The notes under the pieces: generated by a model
What the model was told of the DNA's origin: nothing
Seen by the model: the letters and a program-made list of their open reading frames with translations, nothing else
The model's database searches: none
Translations under genes and position numbers: made by a program
Shown: one piece after another, positions 1-9,848 of the stretch
Numbering within the stretch: the first letter of the stretch is position 1
Layout: the number at the start of each line of letters is the position of its first letter
NCBI RefSeq assembly: GCF_000194605.1
Contig: NC_015321.1
Location: 2,542,001 to 2,606,000, forward strand
Source of the DNA: Fluviicola taffensis DSM 16823
GTDB lineage: Bacteria > Bacteroidota > Bacteroidia > Flavobacteriales_D > Crocinitomicaceae
Reading direction: 5' to 3'
Length of the DNA: 64,000 nucleotides

Positions 1-1
1 T

Positions 2-496
2 ACGAATCGGTATGAAAATGCGGATGATATTGATGCGCCAGGAAATTTGCAGGCAAAGAGTGCCGAACAAGCTATTTATTCTGGAGGATTTCTTGGTCAA
101 GGAATTGGAAAAGGAAAAGTAAAGGAATTTATTCCTGAGGCGTATGCAGATTTTTTCTTTGCTTCTTTCGTGGAGGAATTCGGTTCGTTTTCGGCAATTA
201 TTTTAGTGTTACTTTACCTCATTATGCTCTATCGCATTATGCGAATTGCACTTCGAGCTGAGCATCTCTTTGAGACTTATGTTTGTCTGGGGATTGGGAT
301 TTTATTGCTCTCTCAGGCAGCTGTAAATATGATGGTTTGTACAGGGATATTTCCTGTAACCGGACAAAATATGCCCTTTTTAGCTATGGGTGGATCTGCC
401 ATGATTATGGCGTGTGTTGCAATTGGAATTGTGCAAGGTGTTGCGCAAAAACAAGAAGAAAAAGTTTCTGTAGAATCTGAACCTGCTTTTGCATGA
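2..496 (+). CDS. ftsW: Cell division lipid II polymerase FtsW, C-terminal part
   Basis: This is the 3' end of a SEDS-family gene; the reading frame is open from the window edge, so the start is missing. The visible part has the periplasmic loop (SGGFLGQGIGKG, then a PEAYADFFFA segment), three hydrophobic segments and the conserved FPVTGQNMPFLAMGGSAM stretch found near the end of FtsW/RodA/SpoVE proteins. SEDS proteins polymerise lipid II glycan strands in the inner membrane. FtsW is preferred over RodA because murG overlaps its stop by 4 bases and murC-ftsQ follow. Confidence 0.93.
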   Translation, partial: TNRYENADDIDAPGNLQAKSAEQAIYSGGFLGQGIGKGKVKEFIPEAYADFFFASFVEEFGSFSAIILVLLYLIMLYRIMRIALRAEHLFETYVCLGIGILLLSQAAVNMMVCTGIFPVTGQNMPFLAMGGSAMIMACVAIGIVQGVAQKQEEKVSVESEPAFA

Positions 497-1596
497 AAGA
501 ATTAAAAAAAATAGTGATATCGGGTGGCGGAACAGGCGGACATATCTTTCCTGCTTTGGCCATTGCGAATGAGATTAAAAAGCGTTTTCCTCAAGTAGAA
601 ATCCTATTTGTTGGTGCTGAAGGGAAAATGGAAATGGAAAAAGTTCCAGCTGCGGGCTATAAAATTGTTGGTTTGCCTATTGTTGGTCTCCAACGAAAAT
701 TGACCTTGAAGAATTTAGCGCTTCCTTTCAAATTACTCAAGAGTCTTTCATTGGCAAAGAATATCTTGAAAGATTTTAAACCGCAAGTGGTTATTGGAGT
801 TGGGGGATATGCTAGCGGACCCACATTGAAAATGGCGCAACGTTTAGGAATTCCCACCCTGATTCAAGAACAAAATTCATATCCAGGAAAAACCAACCGC
901 TTATTGTCTAAGAAAGTGAAAGCAGTTTGTACCGCTTATGAAGGTTTGGATACTGTTTTTCCACCAGAAACGATTCGTTTAACGGGGAATCCTGTTCGGG
1001 AAGAGTTGAATCAAACAAATTTAAGCAGAGAAGAAGCCTTTGCGGAATTTCCAGTATTGGATCCTACAAAGAAAACCATTTTGGTAATGGGCGGAAGTTT
1101 AGGTGCTCGTACTTTGAATGAAGGAGTGATTTATGGATTGGATCAATTGGCTGATGCAAACACCCAAATTTTGTGGCAATGCGGGAAGTATTATTTCGAA
1201 GCCATGAAAAAAGAAGTAGAGATTCGGAAAAAAGCTGCAATTTATTTGACTGATTTTATTGCCAGAATGGATGCCGCTTATGCGGTTGCAGATGTGATTG
1301 TTTCACGTGCCGGAGCATTATCTATTTCTGAATTGTGCATTGTAGGAAAACCTATTATTTTGGTTCCTTCCCCAAATGTTTCTGAAGATCACCAAACCAA
1401 AAATGCCATGGCTTTAGTGAATGGTCAGGCAGCTATTTTGATTAAAGATGATGTAGCAAAAGAACAATTGATTTCAGAAGCTATTGGGATTTTAAATAAT
1501 GAAGATAAGGGGCATGGGTTACGTATTGCAATTAAAAGAATGGCAAAACCCAATGCAACAAAAGATATTGTGGATGTGATTGAACAATTGGCGTAG
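493..1596 (+). CDS. murG: UDP-GlcNAc:lipid I GlcNAc transferase MurG
   Basis: MurG adds GlcNAc to lipid I to give lipid II at the inner face of the membrane. The 367-residue product has the usual family length and shows GGGTGGH at residues 11-17, GGYASGP at 104-110, EQN at 126-128 and GGSLGA at 200-205, the glycine loops and nucleotide-sugar lobe of GT28. The ATG overlaps the ftsW stop (ATGA), which suggests translational coupling. The stop codon lies inside a palindromic repeat that fills the gap to murC. Confidence 0.98.
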   Translation: MKELKKIVISGGGTGGHIFPALAIANEIKKRFPQVEILFVGAEGKMEMEKVPAAGYKIVGLPIVGLQRKLTLKNLALPFKLLKSLSLAKNILKDFKPQVVIGVGGYASGPTLKMAQRLGIPTLIQEQNSYPGKTNRLLSKKVKAVCTAYEGLDTVFPPETIRLTGNPVREELNQTNLSREEAFAEFPVLDPTKKTILVMGGSLGARTLNEGVIYGLDQLADANTQILWQCGKYYFEAMKKEVEIRKKAAIYLTDFIARMDAAYAVADVIVSRAGALSISELCIVGKPIILVPSPNVSEDHQTKNAMALVNGQAAILIKDDVAKEQLISEAIGILNNEDKGHGLRIAIKRMAKPNATKDIVDVIEQLA

Positions 1597-1620
1597 GGAT
1601 GCGATGCCTCGCGTCCATAC
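1593..1620. repeat. Palindromic GCGATGC repeat, copy 1
   Basis: An imperfect inverted repeat: GTAGGGATGCGA pairs with TCGCGTCCATAC with two mismatches. It starts inside the murG stop codon region and fills the gap before murC. Two related elements lie at about 13764-13790 and 53526-53559. It could form a small RNA hairpin in the murG-murC transcript; no function is shown. Confidence 0.6.
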
Positions 1621-1623
1621 AAA

Positions 1624-3003
1624 ATGGGAGCAATAAAAATGGAATTAGACAATATAAAACGTTTTTACTTCATAGGCATCGGCGGAATCGGGATGTCTGC
1701 CTTGGCACGCTATTTCAAAGCGAAAGGGTTTGATGTTGCTGGTTACGATAAAACGCCTTCACCTTTGACAGATGAGTTACAAAAAGAAGGAATCCCTGTT
1801 CATTTTGACGATTTGGGAGAAAACATTCCTTCTGAATATCGAACTATTGAATCTACATTAGCGGTTTACACACCAGCTATTCCCAAGAATATGGGAGAGC
1901 TCGTTTACGTGGAGAAAAGGCATAAAGTATTAAAGAGAAGTGAGGTTTTGGGTTTGATTACCCAAACAAGCAAAGGACTTGGAGTTGCGGGAACTCATGG
2001 TAAGACAACTACTTCAACAATGCTAGCTTATGTTTTGAGTCAATCGCACTTGAAATGTTCTGCATTTTTGGGAGGAATTTCTTCCAATTTTAATTCGAAT
2101 GTTTTAGTGGATGCTTCTGCAGATTATTCGGTCATAGAAGCAGATGAATTTGATCGTTCGTTTTTAAGATTGAAACCCTATGCGAGTATTATTACGGCAA
2201 TGGATCCTGATCATCTAGATATTTACGGCACGGAAGAATTGTTCCAAGAAGGCTTTCAAGAATATGCAAATAAGCATTCGGACAATCAGTTACTCATTTA
2301 TAAATATAATCTGCCTTTGAAACAAACCGGTTTTAGAGGGATTAGTTATGGAATCAATACTCCGAGTGCACAAGTGAATGGAAGTAATTTGCATTACGAA
2401 GATGGAAAATTCATACTAGATATTCAGTTTCAAGACGAGTTGTGGGAAAGTGTTTCACTTGGTTTACCAGGGATTCATAATGCGGAAAATGCCTTGGCAG
2501 TTGCAATGATGTGCAGAGAATTGGGACTTTCCGAAGAAGAGATTCGATCAGGATTAAAAAATTTCAAAGGAGTTAAACGAAGATTCGAATATCATTTGCG
2601 CACCGAAAAATTGATTTACATAGACGATTATGCGCACCATCCAACAGAGATTGCAGCATTGGTTTCATCCATTCGTTTGCTTTATCCGGATAAAAAAATA
2701 ATTGGTGTTTTTCAACCGCATCTTTTTTCAAGAACACGTGATTTTGAAGATGGATTTGTAGTGGAGTTATCAAAGTTAGATCAGGCGATTATTATGCCTA
2801 TTTATCCTGCAAGAGAAGAACCGATTGAAGGAGTAACGAGCGATGAGTTGGTGCGGAAAATTGGAAAAAAAGCCAGTTTAAAAACACCGAAAGAAGTACT
2901 GGAATTCATGAGTTCCGTTGATGAAGGTGTGGTTTTAACAATTGGAGCAGGAGACATAGATCGAATAGTACCTGAAGTAGGTAAAATATTAGAGAATAAG
3001 TAA
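1624..3003 (+). CDS. murC: UDP-N-acetylmuramate--L-alanine ligase MurC
   Basis: MurC joins L-Ala to UDP-MurNAc with ATP in the cytoplasm, the first step of the peptide stem. GIGGIGMSALA (18-28) is the N-terminal nucleotide-sugar loop and GTHGKTTT (123-130) the ATP P-loop. A central EADEFDRSF segment and the later DDYAHHPTEI motif are also typical. The length (459) is normal. An in-frame ATG at 1639 is an equally plausible start, giving MELDNIKRFYFIG. It is followed by ftsQ after one base. Confidence 0.97.
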   Translation: MGAIKMELDNIKRFYFIGIGGIGMSALARYFKAKGFDVAGYDKTPSPLTDELQKEGIPVHFDDLGENIPSEYRTIESTLAVYTPAIPKNMGELVYVEKRHKVLKRSEVLGLITQTSKGLGVAGTHGKTTTSTMLAYVLSQSHLKCSAFLGGISSNFNSNVLVDASADYSVIEADEFDRSFLRLKPYASIITAMDPDHLDIYGTEELFQEGFQEYANKHSDNQLLIYKYNLPLKQTGFRGISYGINTPSAQVNGSNLHYEDGKFILDIQFQDELWESVSLGLPGIHNAENALAVAMMCRELGLSEEEIRSGLKNFKGVKRRFEYHLRTEKLIYIDDYAHHPTEIAALVSSIRLLYPDKKIIGVFQPHLFSRTRDFEDGFVVELSKLDQAIIMPIYPAREEPIEGVTSDELVRKIGKKASLKTPKEVLEFMSSVDEGVVLTIGAGDIDRIVPEVGKILENK

Positions 3004-3004
3004 T

Positions 3005-3811
3005 TTGAAGGATAAACTGAAAATAGCAGCTTGGGCATTATTTGCTGTTGGAATCATCTCCATACTTTATCTTGCACGTAAAAGTCAGGATGAGGCAATT
3101 GCTTTGAAGCCAACAATCTCTATTTCAGTAGTAGATGAGAATGCATTTTTGACAGAAATGGAGCTCTTAGCTCGTTTGGAGAGATTGAATCTGCTTTATC
3201 CAAATCAACTTATGAAAAACTTAAAAACTACAGATATTGAAGTTCATATTCGGAAAATGCACGAGGTGGAAGAGGTGAATGTTTTTAAGCAGTTGGGAGG
3301 AAATTGGGGGATTCGTTTAAAAATCAGGCAGCCATACGCGCGCGTTTTTAACCAATTTGGGGAAAGTTTTTATGTTGATTCAAAAGGAGCAACAATGGCT
3401 CCGTCGACCAATTTCACTGCTCGCATTTTAGTTTTTAGCGGAAACATTAAGGATAAAATAGACACTTTATTAGTTAGTGATATTGAGGCGAATCCAAAAC
3501 TCAAAAATGAACGAAGTTTGGACGAGATTTTCCGCATTTCAAAAGTTATTCATGAAAGTCCATTTTTATCAGCACAAATTAGTCAAGTCCATAGAGATAA
3601 ATGGGGCGATTTTATTTTAATTCCTCGAGTTGGAGCTCAACGGATTGTTTTAGGACCTGCATCTACTGAAAAGGATGTAAATGAGAAATTGAAAAAGTTG
3701 GTGGTCTTTTACAACAATGGATTACCATTCGTTGGTTGGAATAAATACAAGACAATCAATCTGAAATACCGCAACCAAGTGGTATGTACTTATATGAACG
3801 ACACGCTCTAG
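3005..3811 (+). CDS. ftsQ: Cell division protein FtsQ
   Basis: A single N-terminal membrane anchor (about residues 5-23, AAWALFAVGIISILYLA) is followed by a POTRA-like region and the FtsQ beta domain, ending near residue 268. The position directly after murC is the standard one for ftsQ. FtsQ links divisome proteins across the membrane. No ATG precedes the anchor; the only usable codon is TTG at 3005, one base after the murC stop, so a TTG start and reinitiation from murC are inferred. FtsQ sequence is weakly conserved, so the call leans on context. Confidence 0.88.
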   Translation: MKDKLKIAAWALFAVGIISILYLARKSQDEAIALKPTISISVVDENAFLTEMELLARLERLNLLYPNQLMKNLKTTDIEVHIRKMHEVEEVNVFKQLGGNWGIRLKIRQPYARVFNQFGESFYVDSKGATMAPSTNFTARILVFSGNIKDKIDTLLVSDIEANPKLKNERSLDEIFRISKVIHESPFLSAQISQVHRDKWGDFILIPRVGAQRIVLGPASTEKDVNEKLKKLVVFYNNGLPFVGWNKYKTINLKYRNQVVCTYMNDTL

Positions 3812-3883
3812 TGTTGTTATATTAACATTTAGTTTATTATTTTGTTGTAATTCAATGCAACTAAAGTTTAGTAACATTTTTTT

Positions 3884-3905
3884 GAGGGGCTAGCCCTCTT
3901 TATTA
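3884..3905 (+). terminator. Terminator after ftsQ
   Basis: GAGGG (3884-3888) pairs with CCCTC (3894-3898) around GCTAG, followed by TTTATTAT. It would end the ftsW-murG-murC-ftsQ transcript before the large secreted protein gene and separates ftsQ from ftsA. Confidence 0.6.
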
Positions 3906-3921
3906 TATTGGATTGTCCATC

Positions 3922-3929
3922 TAGATTTG
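3922..3929 (+). promoter_or_regulatory. Bacteroidota -7 box (TAGATTTG) before the CUB-like protein
   Basis: TAGATTTG fits the TAnnTTTG -7 consensus and lies 39 bases before the ATG at 3969. No well-placed -33 TTG is evident. Confidence 0.4.
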
Positions 3930-3968
3930 CCTTATTAAAATGAAATTAAGGATTTATTAAGAGCATAG

Positions 3969-6900
3969 ATGAAACGTAATAATCTACTACTACTTTTTTT
4001 TATTACTGTTGTGTATTTTAGTTCTGTATCGCAACAAGATATTACGTTACATCATCAGCAAATTGTTCAACTTGGTAGTGGACGCTTCTTTGATCAAGGA
4101 GGTGAAAATGGAGAGATGCCAAATGAATATTTGCGAGCAACTATTAAAGCTCCTACTGGTTATATTCACGCTTTTTTTACAGCGATTGATATTCCCAGTG
4201 GGAGCGAGTTGCGAATCTACAAAGGTCAAGACACGATTCAATTAATCGGACTTTACAATGGTACTTATAAACCAATGGATTTTTTTGGGAAATCATTTAC
4301 AATCGTATATGACCCCAAATCATCTGTCGGTACAGCGCCTGGATTTTCTGGGTTAGTTCAACCAATTCCGGTGCAAGATGTCATGGAAAAAGCTACTTTG
4401 CCTGAAAGCGATTGTATTGGAGCGATTCCTTTATGTAGTAATCTTACGGTAAATACTTCTGCTAACCAATATGAAAATACAGGAAATGTAAATGATGATA
4501 ACGGAAGTTGTTATTCAGGGACAGGAAATGGTGGTTCTGTGTGGTATTCTTTTTCCCCTCAAACGAATGGGAATCTTGATTTCATGATTAATCCAACAGG
4601 ATCAACTGATTATGACTTTGTGTTGTGGGATATTACTGCTGGTTGTGCAAATAAAACACAGCTCTCCTGCAATTATTCTGCAACACAGGGAGCAACAGGA
4701 TTGAATTCATCTGGTTCCAGTAATTCACAAGATGCGTCAGGAACCACGAATAATTCATTGGTGGCTGTGCAAACGACAAAGGTTTATGCTTTGTGTATCA
4801 ATTACTATGGTGGAACCAATGCTGGATTTACTTTAGGATTTCATAATATTGCATCTACCGTAAATATTGTGGATAATACTCCCCCAACGATTAGCAGTGC
4901 ATATAGTTCGAATTGTGCGGCATCGACATCGTTTACAGTAAATTTTTCAGAATATATCGACTGTAATACGTTACAAGCATCCGATTTTGCGATTCCTGGC
5001 TATACCGTTACAATTATTACAACAAATTGCGTCAATGGAAAAACCAATAGTGTTGTACTTGGAGTTTCACCTTCAATGCCTCCAGGAAATTATTCGATGA
5101 CAGTCAATGATATGAATGATCTCTGCGGAAATCCACTTAATCAGGTTTATCCAATTAATACATTGGTTACACCAACTGCTAATGCGGGACCAGATAGAGT
5201 TGCTTGTTCTACTATCGGTTTCTTCGGGATTCCAAGTTATGGTTCTGTTACATTAACCGGTTCAGGAGGGACGAGTTACATTTGGAGTACGGGGCAAACG
5301 GGTGCTTCTGTTTCTGTTTCACCAAGTTCAAGTACGACTTATACATTAACAGCTATTTCAGGTAATTGTTCTTCAACGGATCAGGTAAACGTTACTGTTT
5401 CTGCTTCGCCAGTTGTTAATTTAGGTCCAGATCAAACGATTTGTTCTGGATTTCCTGTAACCTTAAATGCAAGTGGAGGTGGAACATACCAATGGCAATC
5501 TACAACGAATGGTGGTTTCTTTGGAACTCCAACAGGTTGGGCAAACATTGGTGGAGCAACGGGTTCGTCATATACTGCTAGTCCTACAGGAACGATATAT
5601 TATCAAGTAAATGTGACAAATGCCCAAGGTTGTACAGGAAAAGATTTTATTAAAATTACCATTGGTTCAGGAACATTTGGGATAACTGCGCCGCCTTTTG
5701 TTTGTCAAGGTTCATCCGTTACCTTAACATTGCCAGGAAGTATGACTGCTTATACATGGAATCAGGCTGGGACACCTGTTGGAACGGCAAATACACCATT
5801 AACAGTTTCACCAAGTGCAACAACAACTTATACAGCAGTAAGCACGACGGTTGGTTGTACGGGTAGTGCAAGCGTAACTGTTCCAGTTCATCCTTTGGGT
5901 ACTTTGACTACAAATGTAAGTCCAGCATCAGCATGTCCAGGAGTTCCTGTAAATTTAACTTCAACTGCACCAGCTGAAACTTACATTACTCAAACTGAAA
6001 ATTTTGAAAGTGCTAATTCATTTACATTTGTAAATGGAACAGTTAACAGGTGGTATTATGGAACGGGAGCCGCAGCAAATGGTACAAAATCAATTTATGT
6101 TGGAACAGCTACAGGGAATAATAATTACGTAACTACTAACTTCTTGGGTCTGGCTCAATCGAGCATTAATTTTGCCTATAAGAATTATACCATTACTAGC
6201 TATTGTAGTCCTACTTTGAGCTTCAATTGGAGATGCAATGGTTTAGGAGGAACTTCTGAACTCACCATTTGGGCAGTGCCAACTACAATTACGCCAACAG
6301 CTGGTACAGCGATTACCGCAACTGGAGGGAATGTTTTATTGGGAGGTCCATATTCTGGATCAAATGCATTTTCAAATGTGGTTCTAAGTCTAGCAAATTA
6401 CGCTGGACAATCTGTTCGTATCGTTTTCCAATGGAGAAGTGAACCTTCATTATTTTCGCCTGGCTCACCGAATAATAGTGCTGCATGTATAGATGATGTT
6501 GTATTTACAGATAACACGACGTATAGTTATGCTTGGGTTTCTTCACCCGCTGGATTTACAGCTAGTACTGTTAATGCTACCGCTAATCCAACTGCTGCAA
6601 CAAATTACACCATGACTGCAACACGCTGTGATGGATGCCCAATGGCGAGTTCAATTGCGGTGATTGATTGCAATCCGCTTCCTGTTGGTTTGTTGGAATT
6701 TAAAGGAGAGAAAAAAGAGCGCGAAAATAAGTTGATTTGGATTACTGAAAATGAGGTTGATTTAGATTATTTCATCCTTGAAAGAAGTCCAGATGGAATC
6801 AATTGGGAATTTGTTACAAATGTAGATCCAAGTGGCAATTCCAACGAATTAACGCATGATTATTCGGTGAGTGATTATTCGTTTACGAGAGATAAAATAA

Positions 6901-7103
6901 ATTATTACCGATTGATTCAAAAAGAGAATGATGGTAAAAGAGTAGTTGCGGATAAAATGGTCTCTATTGATAACCGTATTCAGTCAAAAGTAATTATTGG
7001 TAGAACAAACCTATTAGGTCAGACAATCTCAGACAATCAAAAAGGATTGGTGATATTGATATATGAAGATGGAACCTCGGAAAAAGTGTTTTTACAAGAT
7101 TAA
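3969..7103 (+). CDS. Large secreted CUB-like/PKD-like protein with type IX-like tail
   Basis: A cleavable signal peptide (MKRNNLLLLFFITVVYFSSVS) is followed by a CUB-like region at about 25-130 and a cysteine-containing region rich in Asn, Gly and Ser (about 140-290, with WYSFSPQTNGNLDF). Ig/PKD-like repeats with TTTYT-type strands follow (about 390-620), then another jelly-roll-like segment. The last 130 residues carry LPVGLLEFKGEK, YFILERSPDGINWEF and a short end resembling a type A sorting tail. Proteins of this build are exported by type IX secretion and attached to or released from the surface; adhesion or matrix binding is only inferred. The sorting tail looks shortened. Confidence 0.8.
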   Translation: MKRNNLLLLFFITVVYFSSVSQQDITLHHQQIVQLGSGRFFDQGGENGEMPNEYLRATIKAPTGYIHAFFTAIDIPSGSELRIYKGQDTIQLIGLYNGTYKPMDFFGKSFTIVYDPKSSVGTAPGFSGLVQPIPVQDVMEKATLPESDCIGAIPLCSNLTVNTSANQYENTGNVNDDNGSCYSGTGNGGSVWYSFSPQTNGNLDFMINPTGSTDYDFVLWDITAGCANKTQLSCNYSATQGATGLNSSGSSNSQDASGTTNNSLVAVQTTKVYALCINYYGGTNAGFTLGFHNIASTVNIVDNTPPTISSAYSSNCAASTSFTVNFSEYIDCNTLQASDFAIPGYTVTIITTNCVNGKTNSVVLGVSPSMPPGNYSMTVNDMNDLCGNPLNQVYPINTLVTPTANAGPDRVACSTIGFFGIPSYGSVTLTGSGGTSYIWSTGQTGASVSVSPSSSTTYTLTAISGNCSSTDQVNVTVSASPVVNLGPDQTICSGFPVTLNASGGGTYQWQSTTNGGFFGTPTGWANIGGATGSSYTASPTGTIYYQVNVTNAQGCTGKDFIKITIGSGTFGITAPPFVCQGSSVTLTLPGSMTAYTWNQAGTPVGTANTPLTVSPSATTTYTAVSTTVGCTGSASVTVPVHPLGTLTTNVSPASACPGVPVNLTSTAPAETYITQTENFESANSFTFVNGTVNRWYYGTGAAANGTKSIYVGTATGNNNYVTTNFLGLAQSSINFAYKNYTITSYCSPTLSFNWRCNGLGGTSELTIWAVPTTITPTAGTAITATGGNVLLGGPYSGSNAFSNVVLSLANYAGQSVRIVFQWRSEPSLFSPGSPNNSAACIDDVVFTDNTTYSYAWVSSPAGFTASTVNATANPTAATNYTMTATRCDGCPMASSIAVIDCNPLPVGLLEFKGEKKERENKLIWITENEVDLDYFILERSPDGINWEFVTNVDPSGNSNELTHDYSVSDYSFTRDKINYYRLIQKENDGKRVVADKMVSIDNRIQSKVIIGRTNLLGQTISDNQKGLVILIYEDGTSEKVFLQD

Positions 7104-7160
7104 AATAACTACCCACTACTACTACTACAAAGCATAAGCACACACAACTATGCCCCGAAA

Positions 7161-7196
7161 CAAAGAGACTGCACCTGTAGTCTCTTTGCTGTTTTA
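7161..7196 (+). terminator. Terminator after the CUB-like protein
   Basis: CAAAGAGACT (7161-7170) pairs perfectly with AGTCTCTTTG (7179-7188), then a T-rich tail (CTGTTTTATT). It lies between convergent genes and its tail reaches the stop of the response regulator. Confidence 0.75.
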
Positions 7197-7853
7197 TTGA
7201 AGTTGGTCTGAATCCAAAAGGAATTTATTTTCCATAACCCAAAGAATTAAGCTATTATTTCTGGCATCTAGATTCAGTTTTTTGCAAATACGTGAACGAT
7301 AGTTTTCAACTGATTTGGGCGATACAAAAAGCATATTAGCAATATCTTTGCTGGAGTATTTTTTGCTAACTAACTTTAAAACCTTTAATTCAGTAGGTGT
7401 TAATGATTTGATTTCATCTGTAATTAAATCCATGCGAGGATCTATTTCGCGTTTGTTGTGTTGGTCTCTTAGGACCAATGGAAGGTAAGTTTTTCCAGCT
7501 AGTACCCAATTGATGCATTCTACAATTTCTTCTGAAGTATTGTCTTTGATTAAATAACCTTTTGCGCCATTGTAAAAGGCGAGTTTAATAACATCTGTAG
7601 TTTTATGGATAGATAATATAATGACTGCTAAATCTGGAAATTCTTGTTGAATTTCACTGCAAGTCTCCAGGCCGTTTTTTACAGGCATATCAATATCTAG
7701 AAGAACAATGTCTGGATTGAAATGAGGAATGTTTTCAATGACTTCAGATCCATTTTCGTAGGCCTGTATTTCCACTTCTTCAAAGGAAGATTGAAGAAGA
7801 AATTGAAGCCCGCTTCTAAATATGGGATGATCATCAGCTAGAATTACTTTCAT
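7194..7853 (-). CDS. NarL/FixJ-type response regulator
   Basis: An N-terminal receiver (1-120) has the acidic pair ADDHP, phospho-acceptor D53 in LLDIDMP and K103 in YLIKD. A LuxR-type helix-turn-helix follows (about 149-210, LTPTELKVLKLVSKKYSSKDIA). It is a cytoplasmic DNA-binding protein switched by phosphorylation. It sits directly after the histidine kinase gene with no gap, so the two form a cognate pair. The target genes are not visible; the adjacent secreted protein is a possible but unproven one. Confidence 0.93.
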   Translation of the reverse strand: MKVILADDHPIFRSGLQFLLQSSFEEVEIQAYENGSEVIENIPHFNPDIVLLDIDMPVKNGLETCSEIQQEFPDLAVIILSIHKTTDVIKLAFYNGAKGYLIKDNTSEEIVECINWVLAGKTYLPLVLRDQHNKREIDPRMDLITDEIKSLTPTELKVLKLVSKKYSSKDIANMLFVSPKSVENYRSRICKKLNLDARNNSLILWVMENKFLLDSDQLQ

Positions 7854-9821
7854 TTAAATCGTTATTGTCAAAGAGATTCCTTTGTTATTTCCTGTTTTTA
7901 AATCTAACCGCCCGCCGATTATTGCGGTTCTTTCTCGAATGGTTAAAAGACCCAGCCCATTTTTATCTTGTGAATCTGAAATTCCAATTCCATTGTCGCG
8001 ATATTGGATGATTAGTTCGCCATTTTTGCGTTCAAGTGTTACTTTCAATGCGCTAGCATGTGCATGTTTAATGGTGTTAGAAATGCATTCTTGAATGATG
8101 CGGTAAATTTGAGAACTCGTTTCAATGCTAAAATTTGTGCCGTTTAATTCATACTCAAAGGTGCACAACATATCTGTACCAGATTGTGTTTTCTCAATCA
8201 GGGAATTTAAAGCAGTTTCCAAACCTATTTTTTCCAATGCAGCTGGATGTAACTGATGACTGAGGACCCTTGTTTGCTCTAAAATATCTCCAATTTCCAG
8301 GTCTACACCATCAATTTTAGTAATTTTTCCAGTACTAAAAAGATTGAGTTTTGATTTTACAACTGCTAAACTCTGTCCAATATCATCGTGTAAATCTTTC
8401 GAAATACGAGAGCGTTCTTCATCAATTTGTTCGATCAATTTTTGCGAAAAAAGGGACTTTATCTTGCGAGATTTGCGAACGTTGTAGATATAAATAGCTC
8501 CCAAAATGACTAAGAATATTGAAAAAATGACCAAGAAAGTAAAACGATAGTTGGCTGATTTTAATTCACTTTTTGTTTGAAGAAATTTGTTTCTTTGTTT
8601 AGAGTCTGAAAGCTCATTTTCAAGCCGTTCTTTTCCGTAAATAGTCTGTAGTCGTGTTTGTTCATTTTCATTAGACACTTCTCTTATGCTATCTGAAAGG
8701 GAGCTGTAATTACGTTCTAATTCATAAGCTAACTTGAAATTTCCCTGCGCAGAGGCTAGTTTTGATTGCAGAGCAATTAATTCCATTTGAAAGTAGGGGT
8801 CGTTGTATGATTGAATGTAAAACTCTACTGAATCAATACATCTTTCTGCTGTTTGGAAATCTTTTTGTTCAACGGAAACCATTCCTCTCATTATAAATGA
8901 AGTAATCAGGTACATTGGATCTCGATAGGTTTGTACAATTGCAAGTGCAGAATCACTATTTCTCGATGCTTCATTCAATTGCTTGTTATCTAAATAAGAA
9001 GATGATAAATTGACATATGCTGCTGCAATTCCAGCTGGGAAACCAATTTTTTTAGCTTCAATTACCGTTTGTTTGTAATGAATAATGGATCCTTTAAAAT
9101 CTTGAATTTGATGAGTTACTAGACCTAAGTTATTTAAAACATTTAGTCGCAGACGAGATTCCTGGGTTTCCGTTGCAAGAATCAATGCTCGTTCTAAATC
9201 TTTCTTAGCTTCATTGTATTTTTTAGCTTTTAATTTTAGAAGTGCAAGGTTGTTTAGTAAGTATCCAGTTGCAAACTTTTCACGATGTTTTTCTGAAATA
9301 CGCAATCCTTTTAAATAGCTTTCGGTTGCCTTGTCATACATCAGACGAGCTTCATACATGATTCCTATACCGTTGTATATTTCTAATTGGTTTTCGATAT
9401 AATTTCCTTTTTTAGCATCCTTCAACAGTTCTTTGAAGCCATTATCTGCTTTTAAAATATCGTGGTCTAAGGTGAGGAAGTTTAGTCTAATTTTTGTTGA
9501 GTTAATTAACTTGTAATCTTTTGTTTTTTTTCCAATTGATATACTCTTAGCGTAGTACCTTTTTGCTTCTTTCAGATTGTTTGAATAATAATTGAAACTC
9601 CCATAATACTGATAGATGTAGCCAATTTCATTTTCCTTGTGTAGCTTTTTTGCGAGTTGGATAAACTGTTCGCCAAGTGAAAAAACGGTTGAACTATCGT
9701 AGTATGTTGCTTGCTTGATTTTAATCTTAAGATCCTCCAACTTTTTCAAATCAGCTTTTTGAGCAGCTAATGATTGAATGATTAGTAAGAAAAAGAAGAC
9801 TAATGGTAGTCGTTTTGACAT
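7854..9821 (-). CDS. TPR sensor histidine kinase (HisKA_3 type)
   Basis: A signal peptide (MSKRLPLVFFFLLIIQSLAAQ) is followed by tetratricopeptide-like helical repeats (about 60-370), a transmembrane helix (about 428-448), a HisKA_3 dimerisation box with H478 in KDLHDDIGQS, and a HATPase_c domain ending GLGLLTIRERT. This layout gives a periplasmic TPR sensor and a cytoplasmic kinase for the downstream NarL-type regulator. The ATG at 9821 is chosen because it starts a good signal peptide; an upstream extension to 9887 adds a second hydrophobic stretch that is probably untranslated. The signal sensed is unknown. Confidence 0.92.
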   Translation of the reverse strand: MSKRLPLVFFFLLIIQSLAAQKADLKKLEDLKIKIKQATYYDSSTVFSLGEQFIQLAKKLHKENEIGYIYQYYGSFNYYSNNLKEAKRYYAKSISIGKKTKDYKLINSTKIRLNFLTLDHDILKADNGFKELLKDAKKGNYIENQLEIYNGIGIMYEARLMYDKATESYLKGLRISEKHREKFATGYLLNNLALLKLKAKKYNEAKKDLERALILATETQESRLRLNVLNNLGLVTHQIQDFKGSIIHYKQTVIEAKKIGFPAGIAAAYVNLSSSYLDNKQLNEASRNSDSALAIVQTYRDPMYLITSFIMRGMVSVEQKDFQTAERCIDSVEFYIQSYNDPYFQMELIALQSKLASAQGNFKLAYELERNYSSLSDSIREVSNENEQTRLQTIYGKERLENELSDSKQRNKFLQTKSELKSANYRFTFLVIFSIFLVILGAIYIYNVRKSRKIKSLFSQKLIEQIDEERSRISKDLHDDIGQSLAVVKSKLNLFSTGKITKIDGVDLEIGDILEQTRVLSHQLHPAALEKIGLETALNSLIEKTQSGTDMLCTFEYELNGTNFSIETSSQIYRIIQECISNTIKHAHASALKVTLERKNGELIIQYRDNGIGISDSQDKNGLGLLTIRERTAIIGGRLDLKTGNNKGISLTITI

Positions 9822-9848
9822 TGTAAAAAACAGTTTGAATGCTAAAAT

